A stretch of DNA of 48,667 nucleotides from an uncultured Christensenella sp. (GTDB lineage: Bacteria; Bacillota_A; Clostridia; Christensenellales; Borkfalkiaceae). Made by a program: the position numbers and the translations under genes. This document shows positions 30,422-38,722 of the stretch, piece by piece (positions within the stretch are counted from its first letter, which is position 1; each line of letters starts with the position of its first letter). The DNA is taken from positions 1-48,667 of the forward strand of contig CAJTTC010000013.1 of the NCBI GenBank assembly GCA_910579295.1, given 5' to 3'. A model generated the notes under the pieces. It did not search any database and had not been told where the DNA came from. It saw nothing but the letters and a program-made list of their open reading frames with translations.

Positions 30422-31022
30422 TATTTTGCTTTCTGTAATCAAATAACCGGGGCTTTACCCCTTCGCGGCGCATAATCGAAGCAAGGATAGTTATTTCGCC
30501 TTGCGCGTTTTGTTGCTGGCGTTCCGCATCCTTAACGACGGTTATAACCCCGTCTTTCTCCCAAAGTAGCCCCCATTTATCCGGCAAATCGACTTCGGTT
30601 ATCAATCCTTCGGGACTGCAATAGTACCGAAAGGCCCCTACGCCTTCTTCCGGCTGCTGGCGGAAACTCTTTTTTGCATCGGCCAAGAAGTCGGAACGCG
30701 AAACCTTCACTTCGATAAGAACCGTAGCCCAATAGTTCCACCCGAAAACGTCCGGGATTTCTTGGCTGGCCGTTACCAATTCTACGGCAACGTATGGGCA
30801 GTAGCTGGAGCCGAATTTTGGCTTTCGTAACCATTTCCCCGCTAATCGGCATAATTCCCGGTGTCGGCTGTTATCGTGCGGCTGTTTTGGTTCCGGGAAG
30901 GTGGGGGGCAGTATCAATAGCCCCCGGTCTACGTCCTTTTCTTCCCATAGCTTCGTTTCATTATGAAGCGGCCAATAGTGCGGGCCGCAACCCAATAACC
31001 GATAGTTTTCATGTATAGCCAA
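30393..31022 (-). CDS. PD-(D/E)XK nuclease (MmcB-like), start uncertain
   Basis: 209 residues if translated from the TTG at 31022. The nuclease core is IPD (Asp91)...VLIEVKVSRSDF (Glu104, Lys106), with FLADAKKSFR after it, as in MmcB-type DNA repair nucleases. No in-frame ATG exists before the domain: the only ATG nearby (31012) belongs to the frame of the upstream gene. Translation would start at TTG (residue 1 or 10, or later), overlapping the upstream gene by up to 94 bp. Confidence 0.7.
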   Translation of the reverse strand: MAIHENYRLLGCGPHYWPLHNETKLWEEKDVDRGLLILPPTFPEPKQPHDNSRHRELCRLAGKWLRKPKFGSSYCPYVAVELVTASQEIPDVFGWNYWATVLIEVKVSRSDFLADAKKSFRQQPEEGVGAFRYYCSPEGLITEVDLPDKWGLLWEKDGVITVVKDAERQQQNAQGEITILASIMRREGVKPRLFDYRKQNNEYEAERRN

Positions 31023-31522
31023 ATAGCCCGCCTAAGTTTTCGTAATGCGTCCTGTACGCTACTGGCAATCCAGCGATGTTTTATGCCGTTCTTTGTATCT
31101 TTAAGTAGGTCGGCGTACGCTTCGGCTCGCGTACGGAAGTATGTATTTTCGTACATTATTCGCCCCGTGTGGGTGGTATTGGGCCAACCGTATTCCTCGC
31201 ATTGTTCGGCCTTTACTGCCCAATTCTCGGTAGTAAATACCGGAAGGTTACGGGCGAAGGTGTCCGGTTCATCAATCAAGGCCCGAAGTACCCCGTTTTT
31301 TTCGTCTGCCTTAATACGAGCGGCAAGCTGTCCTATTTCACTATTTTCTCCGGGCGTAACCAATGATGAATAGAAAACTTTACCGGTTTCTATATTTATG
31401 GCTATAAGCCCGTGAACAAACCCGGAACCGATACAAATACAATCCCCGCCGTATTTTTCTTCGTTATATATAGCCACGATATACCCTATATCGTAATGCT
31501 GCTTTATTGCTTTGAATCCCAT
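30929..31522 (-). CDS. Conserved phage protein of unknown function
   Basis: 197 residues. Motifs MGFKAIKQHYDIGYIVAIY, DEPDTFARNLPVFT and CEEYGWPNTTHTGRIMYEN resemble a widespread but uncharacterised phage family. The C-terminal 40 residues are basic and lie in the overlap with the nuclease frame, so the original stop may have been earlier. Confidence 0.7.
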   Translation of the reverse strand: MGFKAIKQHYDIGYIVAIYNEEKYGGDCICIGSGFVHGLIAINIETGKVFYSSLVTPGENSEIGQLAARIKADEKNGVLRALIDEPDTFARNLPVFTTENWAVKAEQCEEYGWPNTTHTGRIMYENTYFRTRAEAYADLLKDTKNGIKHRWIASSVQDALRKLRRAIWLYMKTIGYWVAARTIGRFIMKRSYGKKRT

Positions 31523-31527
31523 AATAT

Positions 31528-31830
31528 CTACTTTTTAGCTTCTACTTCTTGTTTCGCACGATAGTTTACTACCGTTTGGGCTACTCTGAATACAAGCCCG
31601 GTTATTGCGTCGCGCTGGGACTTCGGCAGGCCGCTTTCAAGGTTCGCAACCTTTATAAAAGTTTCCCTAATACCTTCTACCGTAAATATTCCCGCATCCT
31701 TCAATGCGTCGTACGGTGTCCGGCGATACCTGCAACCTTCTTGCGGAGCCGGTCGGTTGTTATAGGCTTCTATTTCGTAGCCTAAGAACTCGTTAAATTT
31801 GTCGTCTTTAATTATGTCCTTTACTTTCAT
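31528..31830 (-). CDS. Early operon hypothetical protein
   Basis: 100 residues, helical, basic (KVKDIIKDDKFNEFLGYEIE, RDAITGLVFRVAQTVVNYRA). No family recognised. Overlaps the zinc-ribbon gene upstream by 23 bp. Confidence 0.6.
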   Translation of the reverse strand: MKVKDIIKDDKFNEFLGYEIEAYNNRPAPQEGCRYRRTPYDALKDAGIFTVEGIRETFIKVANLESGLPKSQRDAITGLVFRVAQTVVNYRAKQEVEAKK

Positions 31831-32011
31831 CGTCTTTATCTTTATGTATGTTATAATCTTTATTCGCGTCGTAGCCGCACCAAGTACAATAACCGAGGGC
31901 TACATTAAGCGCATAGTTTTCGCGCTGGCATTTGGGGCATATTATAAGCCCTATACTTCCGTCGTCGTCCCTATATAGGCCATTCGGCAAATTGTCGCTT
32001 CGTGTTCCCAT
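31808..32011 (-). CDS. Small zinc-ribbon protein
   Basis: 67 residues with CPKC (about 25-28) and CTWCG (about 42-46), a classic four-Cys zinc ribbon. Possible nucleic-acid or protein-binding role in the early operon. Starts 1 bp from the end of the ASCH-like gene. Confidence 0.65.
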   Translation of the reverse strand: MGTRSDNLPNGLYRDDDGSIGLIICPKCQRENYALNVALGYCTWCGYDANKDYNIHKDKDDESKGHN

Positions 32012-32553
32012 TAGTACCGCCTTTTTGTAAAGTGAATAATAGCGAAGTCAATCGTAACGGCAGAAGCAAGCCCGGCGAACTGCGGGTACTTCTTATCTGT
32101 TTCGGCGAAAATCGGCGCGAACCATGCCTTAAAATCGTCTACCGTAAGCCCGTCGTTTTCGGCTAAAATCTCCAGGGGGACGGGGTGGCCGTCTACCTCT
32201 GCCGTATAATCGTAATAAGTGGCAGTTGCTATCGGTTTATCCTGTTCTTCCGCATAGTGATTTATTACACGACGTTCGCGCCGTAACGCCAACCTTTGCA
32301 CGCCTACAATGCCGGCCGGAATCTCGGTTATAACTTCTTGGGGGCTTCGGTATGGCTTCGCGCTCCATTGGCGGACGCTAAGAACTCCACCCGTAGCCGT
32401 TATTTTTTCGATTTTTGCCCGCCAATACCCGTAATTGCTTCGGCAGGTGTGTACCTTCCGCCCGTCGGCTACTTTGGCTATAAAGCCCGTTTCTTGCCCT
32501 TTACGGGGGTGCTTCGGGCCGAAGTATTTGCCAAGTGTTACTACTGCTTTCAT
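32011..32553 (-). CDS. ASCH-like domain protein
   Basis: 180 residues. The N-terminal half (KVADGRKVHTCRSNYGYWRA, LSVRQWSAKPYRSPQEV) follows the pattern of ASCH/PUA-like RNA-binding proteins in phages (lysine- and arginine-rich strand, KxHT, W). Its C-terminus has a DDFKAWF segment. Role in RNA binding or regulation is inferred. Family assignment is from memory of the pattern. Confidence 0.6.
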   Translation of the reverse strand: MKAVVTLGKYFGPKHPRKGQETGFIAKVADGRKVHTCRSNYGYWRAKIEKITATGGVLSVRQWSAKPYRSPQEVITEIPAGIVGVQRLALRRERRVINHYAEEQDKPIATATYYDYTAEVDGHPVPLEILAENDGLTVDDFKAWFAPIFAETDKKYPQFAGLASAVTIDFAIIHFTKRRY

Positions 32554-32554
32554 A

Positions 32555-32797
32555 CTATTGTGTTATTAAAACGTCCGACTTATTCACGGTTACGCATATT
32601 GGCTGTAATGGCTGGTTAAATGTTCGAAGGGCTACCCAAAGTTCCCCGGTTTCCGCTATCTTCTTCCGTTCTTCTTCGTCCAACTCAAAGCAAAAAACCG
32701 CCGTTCCGTCTTCTGATTTATATGCAGGAAGGGGGTAATATTCGGGTTGATTTTCTCCGTAAACTGCATTTACTTCCTTAAATTGTTTTGCTTTCAT
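32555..32797 (-). CDS. Small early protein, unknown
   Basis: 80 residues from the ATG at 32797 (the open frame reaches a TTG at 32803). Acidic; contains FCFELDEEERKKIAETGELW, a pattern seen in small proteins of Bacteroidales mobile elements. No function can be proposed. Confidence 0.6.
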   Translation of the reverse strand: MKAKQFKEVNAVYGENQPEYYPLPAYKSEDGTAVFCFELDEEERKKIAETGELWVALRTFNQPLQPICVTVNKSDVLITQ

Positions 32798-32807
32798 ACT
32801 CAATATT

Positions 32808-33101
32808 TTAATTAACTTTTGTTCGGTTATAAAGTAGGTGCGTATCTATTCCGGTAGCGTTAAAGACCAAGGCCCGAACGTCTTGCCCTAATTTTTCTAC
32901 GGCTTTTAAGGTGTCTTCTTGGCTAACTCCTTCGGCCTGCTGCTTCTCGAAAAACTTATCTAATAGTGCGCTCATAAATATTTTTGTAGAAGCCCGGAAC
33001 CCTTCTAAGGTGTAATTCGGTTTTGCTCCGTTAAATGCTTCGTACTCCCAAAGGGTAGCTTCCATTTCTTCAAGCACGGGGCTTAATTTCTTTCCTATCA
33101 T
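32808..33101 (-). CDS. Small helical early protein, unknown
   Basis: 97 residues, all-helical appearance (SPVLEEMEATLWEYEAFNG, FMSALLDKFFEKQQAEG). Located next to ssb. No family recognised. Confidence 0.6.
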   Translation of the reverse strand: MIGKKLSPVLEEMEATLWEYEAFNGAKPNYTLEGFRASTKIFMSALLDKFFEKQQAEGVSQEDTLKAVEKLGQDVRALVFNATGIDTHLLYNRTKVN

Positions 33102-33112
33102 ATCGATAATTG

Positions 33113-33535
33113 TTAAAATGGCAAATCGTCTACTTCTTCGGGTTGCTGATATGCCGGCGGCGCGTAAGTTGGTGTAGCGGCCGAAGTCGTTACGGCCTGC
33201 TGGGGGGCTTCTGTTTGGTCAGCCCGGTTTCCGCCTAAAAGCTGCAATTCTCTAACCCGGCAATTTATACCGGCTTGCAATGCTCCGCCGGCTTCATATG
33301 CCTTGGCCGAAAGTTCGCCGCGAATAAATACGCGGGTACCCTTCTTCAAATAGTTAATTACCTGGCTTTCTCCGTATTTAAGGCAACTTACCCAAGTCGT
33401 ACGTTCGTGTCGTTGCCCCTGCGAATCTTTATAGCTTTCGGTATGGGCTACGCTGAAAGCTATGTACTTTTGTCCGTTAAGGTCTTTAATAATGGCGTCC
33501 GCTCCGAGGTTGCCAATTGCTTCTAATACTAACAT
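33113..33535 (-). CDS. ssb: Single-stranded DNA-binding protein
   Basis: 140 residues with an N-terminal OB fold (VLEAIGNLGADAIIKDLNGQ, RHERTTWVSCLKYG, GTRVFIRGELSAKAYEAGGA), a Gln/Pro/Ala-rich linker and the acidic tip EEVDDLPF that binds partner proteins. It protects ssDNA during phage replication and recombination with RecT. Confidence 0.95.
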   Translation of the reverse strand: MLVLEAIGNLGADAIIKDLNGQKYIAFSVAHTESYKDSQGQRHERTTWVSCLKYGESQVINYLKKGTRVFIRGELSAKAYEAGGALQAGINCRVRELQLLGGNRADQTEAPQQAVTTSAATPTYAPPAYQQPEEVDDLPF

Positions 33536-33545
33536 ATTGCTTTAA

Positions 33546-33734
33546 TTATTTGGTTATTAACTCTATTCCTTTGGCTACTACTAACGGCTGTTCTTCGCTT
33601 AATTTCCCGATAAAAGCCGTTATAATTCGCCCTTGGTCGGGGTTTATGCCTAACGGCGAAAATGTCCCGTTACTGTTCTTTACTACCAGCAAAATAGCTC
33701 CTTCCGGCAACTTGCTTAAATCCTTTGTTTTCAT
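33546..33734 (-). CDS. Small early protein, unknown
   Basis: 62 residues, strand-rich (GAILLVVKNSNGTFSPLG, PLVVAKGIELITK). Overlaps the upstream gene by 4 bp. No family recognised. Confidence 0.6.
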   Translation of the reverse strand: MKTKDLSKLPEGAILLVVKNSNGTFSPLGINPDQGRIITAFIGKLSEEQPLVVAKGIELITK

Positions 33735-34087
33735 TTTGTTTTAAGTCCTTCTATCTTATAAAAACCTTCTTCCGATGCTTCGATAAGGTTGTACCGGGTT
33801 GATTTTTTAATTTCGATACCTATACGGCGAAACAAGGGCGCAACCCGAATACACGTAACCGAACAAGCCCCATTTTTCCGTACATAAACCCGGAAAGCGT
33901 CGGGGTCTGTATTATAGGAAACTTTCAAGTGCAAAGCCCCGCGTTCATCGTGGGCCAATAGTACCCCTTTATGCTCTGAAAGGTTAAGTTCTGCAACTGC
34001 TCGGCTACTGAAAAATAAATAGCCGGTAGAAGCCAACGTAACGAACATTTTACCGGGTTTCGGTGGTTTAATAATTCGTAGTGTCAT
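33731..34087 (-). CDS. Early protein, unknown
   Basis: 118 residues from the ATG at 34087, one base after the methyltransferase gene (the frame extends to a TTG at 34096). Beta-rich and basic (TLRIIKPPKPGKMFVTLAST, FRRIGIEIKKSTRYNLIEAS). It resembles no family I can name; a PUA- or AbrB-like nucleic-acid binder is possible. Confidence 0.6.
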   Translation of the reverse strand: MTLRIIKPPKPGKMFVTLASTGYLFFSSRAVAELNLSEHKGVLLAHDERGALHLKVSYNTDPDAFRVYVRKNGACSVTCIRVAPLFRRIGIEIKKSTRYNLIEASEEGFYKIEGLKTK

Positions 34088-34088
34088 T

Positions 34089-35714
34089 CTATGCAACTTT
34101 TAATAGTTCGTCTACAATTTCTTCTACCAAGGCTTCGCAAAGAACACGGGCTATATTCACTTCTACCGCATTGCCGATAAACTTCTTTTGGTCGGCTTGC
34201 GTCCCTATAAGGGTGTAGTTTTCCGGGAACCCCATAATTCGCTTTAACTCGATAATTTTTAACATTCGCATTTTTATATCGACGATACCGTAAAGGGCCA
34301 TAAACTCCTTTATTTTCCGCATTGGGCCGCTATCGGTTTCGTAAATCTCTATTGCCAATTGTCCGCACTCCGTAGCAATAAGGTACGGGGGCTTTTTATC
34401 CATTTTGGCGATAAGGGTAAAGCACGGCTTTTCGACGGAACCGCCGGCGTTAGAAAATTGAGGGTTCATAAGATACCATTTGCAGGCTATTACGTTTTGC
34501 TTGGGATTCGTCATTACCGCCGGGCAAGGGTTATCCAAGGATGATAATTGCCCGCCGCCGCTATAATTGTTCGCTATAAATTCCGGCTTTACCACCGAAA
34601 ACCTATCTTTCGTTGTAATAGTGGGCGAAGGCATATTTACGGAATGATTATTACCGTTTCCATAGTATGCCGAAAGAAATTCGGCCCCTACTAAACTATG
34701 GTGGTCTACGGTCGTAATGGTTCCCGCTACGTTGTCTACGCTGGAAACCTTGCTTTCCGGGTGTCCGCTAAAATGCTTTGCGAGAAAATGAATGTTCGCT
34801 ATCCCTAACCTGTTTTGGCAAGCTACGGTAGGGCATGGTTCATCTATCGAAGGCGGGATATGCTTCCCCGTCTTCTTATTGACTGAATTATATTTAATCA
34901 AAAACGAATCCTTCCCGCCTGCTACGAACTTTATAAGGCCCGCGTATATGCGTTCCAAGGTCTTAGGCGAAAGCGGTTTTTTACGATTAAAGATACTTTC
35001 CCCTTCATCGGCAAAGTCCAAAACTTCCTTTACGGGTTTCCACTTCGCCAAGCTGCCGAAAAGGTCGCCGCCCCCGGTCTTTGAGTGGGTAGGCTTCGGC
35101 CATACAATAGGTAGGTACGGTTTGGCAAATATCCCGAAGAAACGCTTTCGGCTGGTATATGCCCCATAATCCGCTGCATTAAGTATTCTATGGTCGAACT
35201 TGTACCCGTAGGCTTTTACGTTATCTACCCAATTGGTATAAAGCCGCCCTTTGTCCCTGCTAATCGGTTTTCCGTTTTCGTCCAAGTCGCCCCAGCTCAT
35301 AAATTCTTCTACGTTCTCGATTTGGATATAATCGGGGGTAAGAGCTTCTATGTACCTAAACAAGTGTTCGGCAAGGGTACGGCTATCTGCGTCGCGGGGC
35401 TGGCCGCCTTTGGCCCGGCTGAAATTGGTACATTCAAGCGAAGCCCAAAGCACAACTTTCGCCATAGGGTACATTCGGCGCATTTCGGCGGTATGTTCTG
35501 CCAATGGGCGTAAGTCCAAGGTTCGCATATCTTCCGTATAGTGCTGCGCTTCGGGATGATTGGCCGCGTGGCTCGCTATGGCGTTCGCGTCGTGGTTTAC
35601 GCAAGCTATAACCTTCGCGCATTTTCGCTCCTTATAGTTGGCCTTCTCTACGCCTGTACTTGTTCCACCCGCACCGCAAAACAAGTCTATATATAGTAAT
35701 CTAATGTTGTCCAT
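34089..35714 (-). CDS. C5-cytosine DNA methyltransferase with repeat-rich target domain
   Basis: 541 residues. Motif I DLFCGAGG (10-17), catalytic Cys95 in the variant motif IV ASLECTNFS (usual form PPCQ), ENV (133-135), and GNAVEVN near the C-terminus. Residues about 271-446 hold five imperfect repeats of roughly 34-37 residues (for example MPSPTITTKDRFSVV, NPCPAVMTNPKQNVI, KPCFTLIAKMDKKPPYLI) in place of a normal target-recognition domain. It should transfer methyl groups from AdoMet to cytosine C5 in phage or host DNA; likely anti-restriction. Confidence 0.92.
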   Translation of the reverse strand: MDNIRLLYIDLFCGAGGTSTGVEKANYKERKCAKVIACVNHDANAIASHAANHPEAQHYTEDMRTLDLRPLAEHTAEMRRMYPMAKVVLWASLECTNFSRAKGGQPRDADSRTLAEHLFRYIEALTPDYIQIENVEEFMSWGDLDENGKPISRDKGRLYTNWVDNVKAYGYKFDHRILNAADYGAYTSRKRFFGIFAKPYLPIVWPKPTHSKTGGGDLFGSLAKWKPVKEVLDFADEGESIFNRKKPLSPKTLERIYAGLIKFVAGGKDSFLIKYNSVNKKTGKHIPPSIDEPCPTVACQNRLGIANIHFLAKHFSGHPESKVSSVDNVAGTITTVDHHSLVGAEFLSAYYGNGNNHSVNMPSPTITTKDRFSVVKPEFIANNYSGGGQLSSLDNPCPAVMTNPKQNVIACKWYLMNPQFSNAGGSVEKPCFTLIAKMDKKPPYLIATECGQLAIEIYETDSGPMRKIKEFMALYGIVDIKMRMLKIIELKRIMGFPENYTLIGTQADQKKFIGNAVEVNIARVLCEALVEEIVDELLKVA

Positions 35715-35716
35715 TT

Positions 35717-35733
35717 CGTATTATAGTCAGACG
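35717..35733. promoter_or_regulatory. Degenerate copy of the late palindrome upstream of the C5 methyltransferase
   Basis: CGTATTA-TAG-TCAGACG keeps one perfect arm, the 3-nt spacer and five of seven bases of the other arm. It lies in the 32-bp gap before the methyltransferase ATG. It could be a weaker site for the same protein. Confidence 0.35.
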
Positions 35734-35746
35734 CTTTCGCGGAAAA

Positions 35747-36322
35747 TTAGTCTTTTGATAGGTGGGCTTTGACTGCGTTTGCATAAGCCCTAAATTCGGG
35801 GGTATATCGGTAATCATCCGGGTACTTTCTGAGGTAGTAGATAATAGTAGCATGGTTCCGCTTCATCTCTTTTGCAATCCTTACCACCGTTGCCCCTTCT
35901 TCACGGCATAGCTGGGCGAAAATCATACGGGAAAAGACGTGTTTTTGCTCTCTACTTTCGCCTATAATATCGAAGAATGAAACGCCCATGCCTTCGGCTA
36001 TCGCCTGCTTTATGTGCTGGAAGGCAGGTACTTCTTCGTAAATAATTGTCTTTCCCGTTAGTTCGGCTAAATTCTTTTCAAGCGTAGCCCCTTTGGAAAA
36101 TCCCCAATCGGGCAACAAATAAATAGCGTCGCACCCCATAAGTAGAAGAACGTCCATAGCTACATGGGCTTCCCAAGAGGCGGTAGCCGGAATACCGTTT
36201 TTAAGCGGGTTTATCACTTCGTAACCTTGGGCTTTTAACTTGGTTTCCGTTTCGTCGAACTTTGCCGCTACTTCTTCTATTGGTAGGCCGCTAATTCGGC
36301 CTGAAATGTATATCTTTTCCAT
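35747..36322 (-). CDS. DUF4406 domain fused to a DnaA domain IV-like helix-turn-helix
   Basis: 191 residues. Residues 1-95 match DUF4406 (nucleoside 2-deoxyribosyltransferase-like fold: KIYISGRISGLPIEEVAAKF, EVINPLKNG, AMDVLLLMGCDAIYLLPDW). Residues 105-188 resemble DnaA domain IV, which binds DnaA boxes: KHVFSRMIFAQLCREEGATV followed by VRIAKEMKRNHATIIYYLRK. It lies next to the DnaC-like loader. Possible role: initiator-like recognition of a phage origin coupled to nucleotide sensing. Inference. Confidence 0.82.
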   Translation of the reverse strand: MEKIYISGRISGLPIEEVAAKFDETETKLKAQGYEVINPLKNGIPATASWEAHVAMDVLLLMGCDAIYLLPDWGFSKGATLEKNLAELTGKTIIYEEVPAFQHIKQAIAEGMGVSFFDIIGESREQKHVFSRMIFAQLCREEGATVVRIAKEMKRNHATIIYYLRKYPDDYRYTPEFRAYANAVKAHLSKD

Positions 36323-36330
36323 ATTGGCTA

Positions 36331-37002
36331 TTATTTTCTATAAGAGTAATTTTCAAACGCTATTCTGTCGAACATTTCCGTAAATCGGTCGGCTATCCGT
36401 TCGCCGTATTTATCTGCCAGGTCTTCCGCGCTTAGATTGCTGGTCATAATTGTAAACTTCTGCCGGTCATACCGGTAGTAAATCGTATCGACAAAAGGAC
36501 TAATTTCGTTTCCCCAAACCTTCACTACGGAAGGTTCCGTACCTACGTCGTCAATCGCCAATAACTCGGCTTTCTTAATGTAGTCGAAGCGTTCCGGCTG
36601 GTTCTTGGCTATGTCTGCAAGTTCCAAAGCCGATACCGCCAAAACATTTTTACGCCGGTCTGAATATAGGCTTTCGTACAGTACCCCTATAAGGCTACCT
36701 ATTGCACGAACTAAGGTTGTTTTGCCATTGCCTACTGTTCCATGAAGAAGAAGCCCCGGTTTATGGTTTCCCGTCAGCCATTTTGCCGCCTTTTCTATAT
36801 GGCTTTGGGTTGCTTCGTCGTCGATGAACTGCATACGCCGCCGCATAACTTCGGCTATATAACATTCGCGCAACATTGCCGGCACGTCTTCGGTGTATTT
36901 ATCGACCTTAAAGCGTATCGGTATATTTCTTTTTTGAAGTACCGCCCGGAACCGCGCCAAGTCTACCCGTTGCGGCCCCTGTTTGTTGTCCTTTTCGTCC
37001 AT
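36331..37002 (-). CDS. DnaC-like helicase loader (AAA+ ATPase)
   Basis: 223 residues. Walker A GTVGNGKTT (88-96), Walker B ELLAIDDVG near 150 and the FTIMTSNLSAEDLADKYGER sensor/arginine region fit DnaC/IstB-type loaders. It would load the host replicative helicase at the phage origin. The N-terminal 31 codons overlap the end of the upstream replication gene. Confidence 0.9.
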   Translation of the reverse strand: MDEKDNKQGPQRVDLARFRAVLQKRNIPIRFKVDKYTEDVPAMLRECYIAEVMRRRMQFIDDEATQSHIEKAAKWLTGNHKPGLLLHGTVGNGKTTLVRAIGSLIGVLYESLYSDRRKNVLAVSALELADIAKNQPERFDYIKKAELLAIDDVGTEPSVVKVWGNEISPFVDTIYYRYDRQKFTIMTSNLSAEDLADKYGERIADRFTEMFDRIAFENYSYRK

Positions 37003-37630
37003 TTCCGCTATTCCCTTTTTCGTTACGCTCCCAAGTTCTAACCGCTGCTCTCCAATCCTTCATACAGTTGCGGCCCACCTTCCAACCGTTAGAAGTATAG
37101 TAATCTATCCACGCTTGCGGGTCTACGTCGTTGCCCCGTTCTTGGCAATACGCCGCAACTTCTTCTAAGGTAGGTTTCTGAAAGATTGTACCGCCTTTTG
37201 TTTTAGGGGCTGCCTTACCCTTGCCTTGGGGCTTGCCAGCACCTAACGTCGGCCCTTGCGGTAGCTGGGTAATACCTTCGTTCAAAACCCGCATAAGGTC
37301 GTATTTTTCAAGTTTTTGCAATACCGATTTATGCGCGTTGTTCGTAGGGTTCAAGTTCGATAACCCGCCGTACTGAAATATGATAAATTCGGGTAAAAAC
37401 GCTTTGCTTCCGTTATTGAAGAAATGGATTCTTCCGGCAAAGGCTTTTTCGAAGTCCTCTAAATCGTACGTTTCGCCGCAATAAAGCCCGGCTACCTCTA
37501 AGTCTACTTCCCATATTCCGGCGTTGTCGCACTCGCAAAAAAGGTACACCCAAAGCAATTTATAAGCGGGCGGTAAGTCCCTTATAAATCGTTTCTTAAA
37601 TAGGTCGGTATCTATAAATCTTTTTGCCAT
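36908..37630 (-). CDS. Phage replisome organiser / DnaD-like replication protein
   Basis: 240 residues. The N-terminal domain (AKRFIDTDLFKKRFIRDLPP, YKLLWVYLFCECDNAGIWEV) is a winged-helix type found in Bacteroidales phage replication proteins. After a linker comes FQKPTLEEVAAYCQERGNDV and CMKDWRAAVRTWERNEKG, the conserved C-terminal domain. It pairs with the DnaC-like loader downstream. The last 30 codons (low complexity) are also read in another frame as the start of the loader. Confidence 0.85.
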   Translation of the reverse strand: MAKRFIDTDLFKKRFIRDLPPAYKLLWVYLFCECDNAGIWEVDLEVAGLYCGETYDLEDFEKAFAGRIHFFNNGSKAFLPEFIIFQYGGLSNLNPTNNAHKSVLQKLEKYDLMRVLNEGITQLPQGPTLGAGKPQGKGKAAPKTKGGTIFQKPTLEEVAAYCQERGNDVDPQAWIDYYTSNGWKVGRNCMKDWRAAVRTWERNEKGNSGNGRKGQQTGAATGRLGAVPGGTSKKKYTDTL

Positions 37631-37688
37631 TTTGTTACTTTTGAAAAGCTACCCCGGCCCGGAAACCGGGGTAGCTGGGTTAATACTG

Positions 37689-38435
37689 CTATTGCTCGAT
37701 AATCGCAATTTCGGGGCTTAGTTCCCGAATGCGGGCTACCTGCACGTCTATAATTCGGTCGCGCAGGTCTTCCAAAAGCTGGCACGCTCCGGGGCTTACA
37801 AGTTGTAGGGTTACGTCGCGGCCGTTTACCGAAGCGTAAAATTCCACTTCGATAGTTTCCGCCGGCATACCTTTGAAAATCGGAATTTGAAGGGTAAAGG
37901 CTTCCGGCAGGTTACTCATAACCACGCCGCTATAATTGTCTTTGAAGTCGCCCTTTTCGCTCTTTTGCTTCTCTACCTTGGAATTTACGGTAGCTTCGAA
38001 GTTTTTAAGTTCGGTTACGAGCTTCATATTCGCGGTTTTGTCCGGGAAAAATGCGCGGTTCATTTTGAAGAACTGCCCCAACTCGTTAGGTTCCCAACCT
38101 TTGCCGGCGTTAATCCCAAATTCGGAAAATTTGGGGTGCGTAGTCAGTTTTCCAACGATTCGCCCGCGTCTATATTCGTCGTCTTCGTTCGTGATAAGGG
38201 TAATACTTACCTGTTCACGGTCTACTAAGACGTGGCAGCGCAACGGGTTAATTTGTTCGGAATCGTACCGCCGTAATTCCAAAAATTCAACCGGCGCACC
38301 GATAACACCGGAAAGGTCGATTTTTACCGGGGGCTTGGGGGCAAGAACTGCGGGGGCCTCGCCCTCACGTACGATAATTTCCGCCTGCGTAGTTCCTTCG
38401 GGAAGGTTTACTACTACTTTTTTGTTTTCGTCCAT
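37689..38435 (-). CDS. Early protein, unknown (DUF2303-like in pattern)
   Basis: 248 residues. Motifs KLTTHPKFSEFGINAGKGWE, ELGQFFKMNRAFFPDKTANM and IPIFKGMPAETIEVEFYASV recall a group of phage proteins near RecT/HU genes; I am not certain of the family. Possibly a recombination or nucleoid accessory factor. Confidence 0.65.
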   Translation of the reverse strand: MDENKKVVVNLPEGTTQAEIIVREGEAPAVLAPKPPVKIDLSGVIGAPVEFLELRRYDSEQINPLRCHVLVDREQVSITLITNEDDEYRRGRIVGKLTTHPKFSEFGINAGKGWEPNELGQFFKMNRAFFPDKTANMKLVTELKNFEATVNSKVEKQKSEKGDFKDNYSGVVMSNLPEAFTLQIPIFKGMPAETIEVEFYASVNGRDVTLQLVSPGACQLLEDLRDRIIDVQVARIRELSPEIAIIEQ

Positions 38436-38441
38436 ACTTTT

Positions 38442-38711
38442 TTACTTGTTGATTGTGAAACTTTTACTTGGTTTGAAGTGGGCTACTTCGTGCGCCGGTA
38501 CGATAATCGTAGTACCGGCGGTAATGTTACGGGCTTTCTTTTCGGCCCGTTTCTTCGGCTGGAAGGTTCCGAAGCCACGAAGGTAAACGGGTTCCTTGCG
38601 CTGTACGCATTCCTTAATTGCGTCTAATGTGGCTTCGATAATCGGCCTTACGTGGCTATCGTTTTGCCCGGTCTTACTGCCAACGACTGTAATTAAATCT
38701 TGCTTCGTCAT
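38442..38711 (-). CDS. HU-family DNA-binding protein
   Basis: 89 residues, full length for HU/IHF. MTKQDLITVVGSKTG start, RGFGTFQPKKRAEKKARN arm motif and PAHEVAHFKPSKSF end are typical. It bends DNA and may aid replication initiation or integrase action of the phage. Confidence 0.92.
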   Translation of the reverse strand: MTKQDLITVVGSKTGQNDSHVRPIIEATLDAIKECVQRKEPVYLRGFGTFQPKKRAEKKARNITAGTTIIVPAHEVAHFKPSKSFTINK

Positions 38712-38722
38712 TGCTTTGCTTT

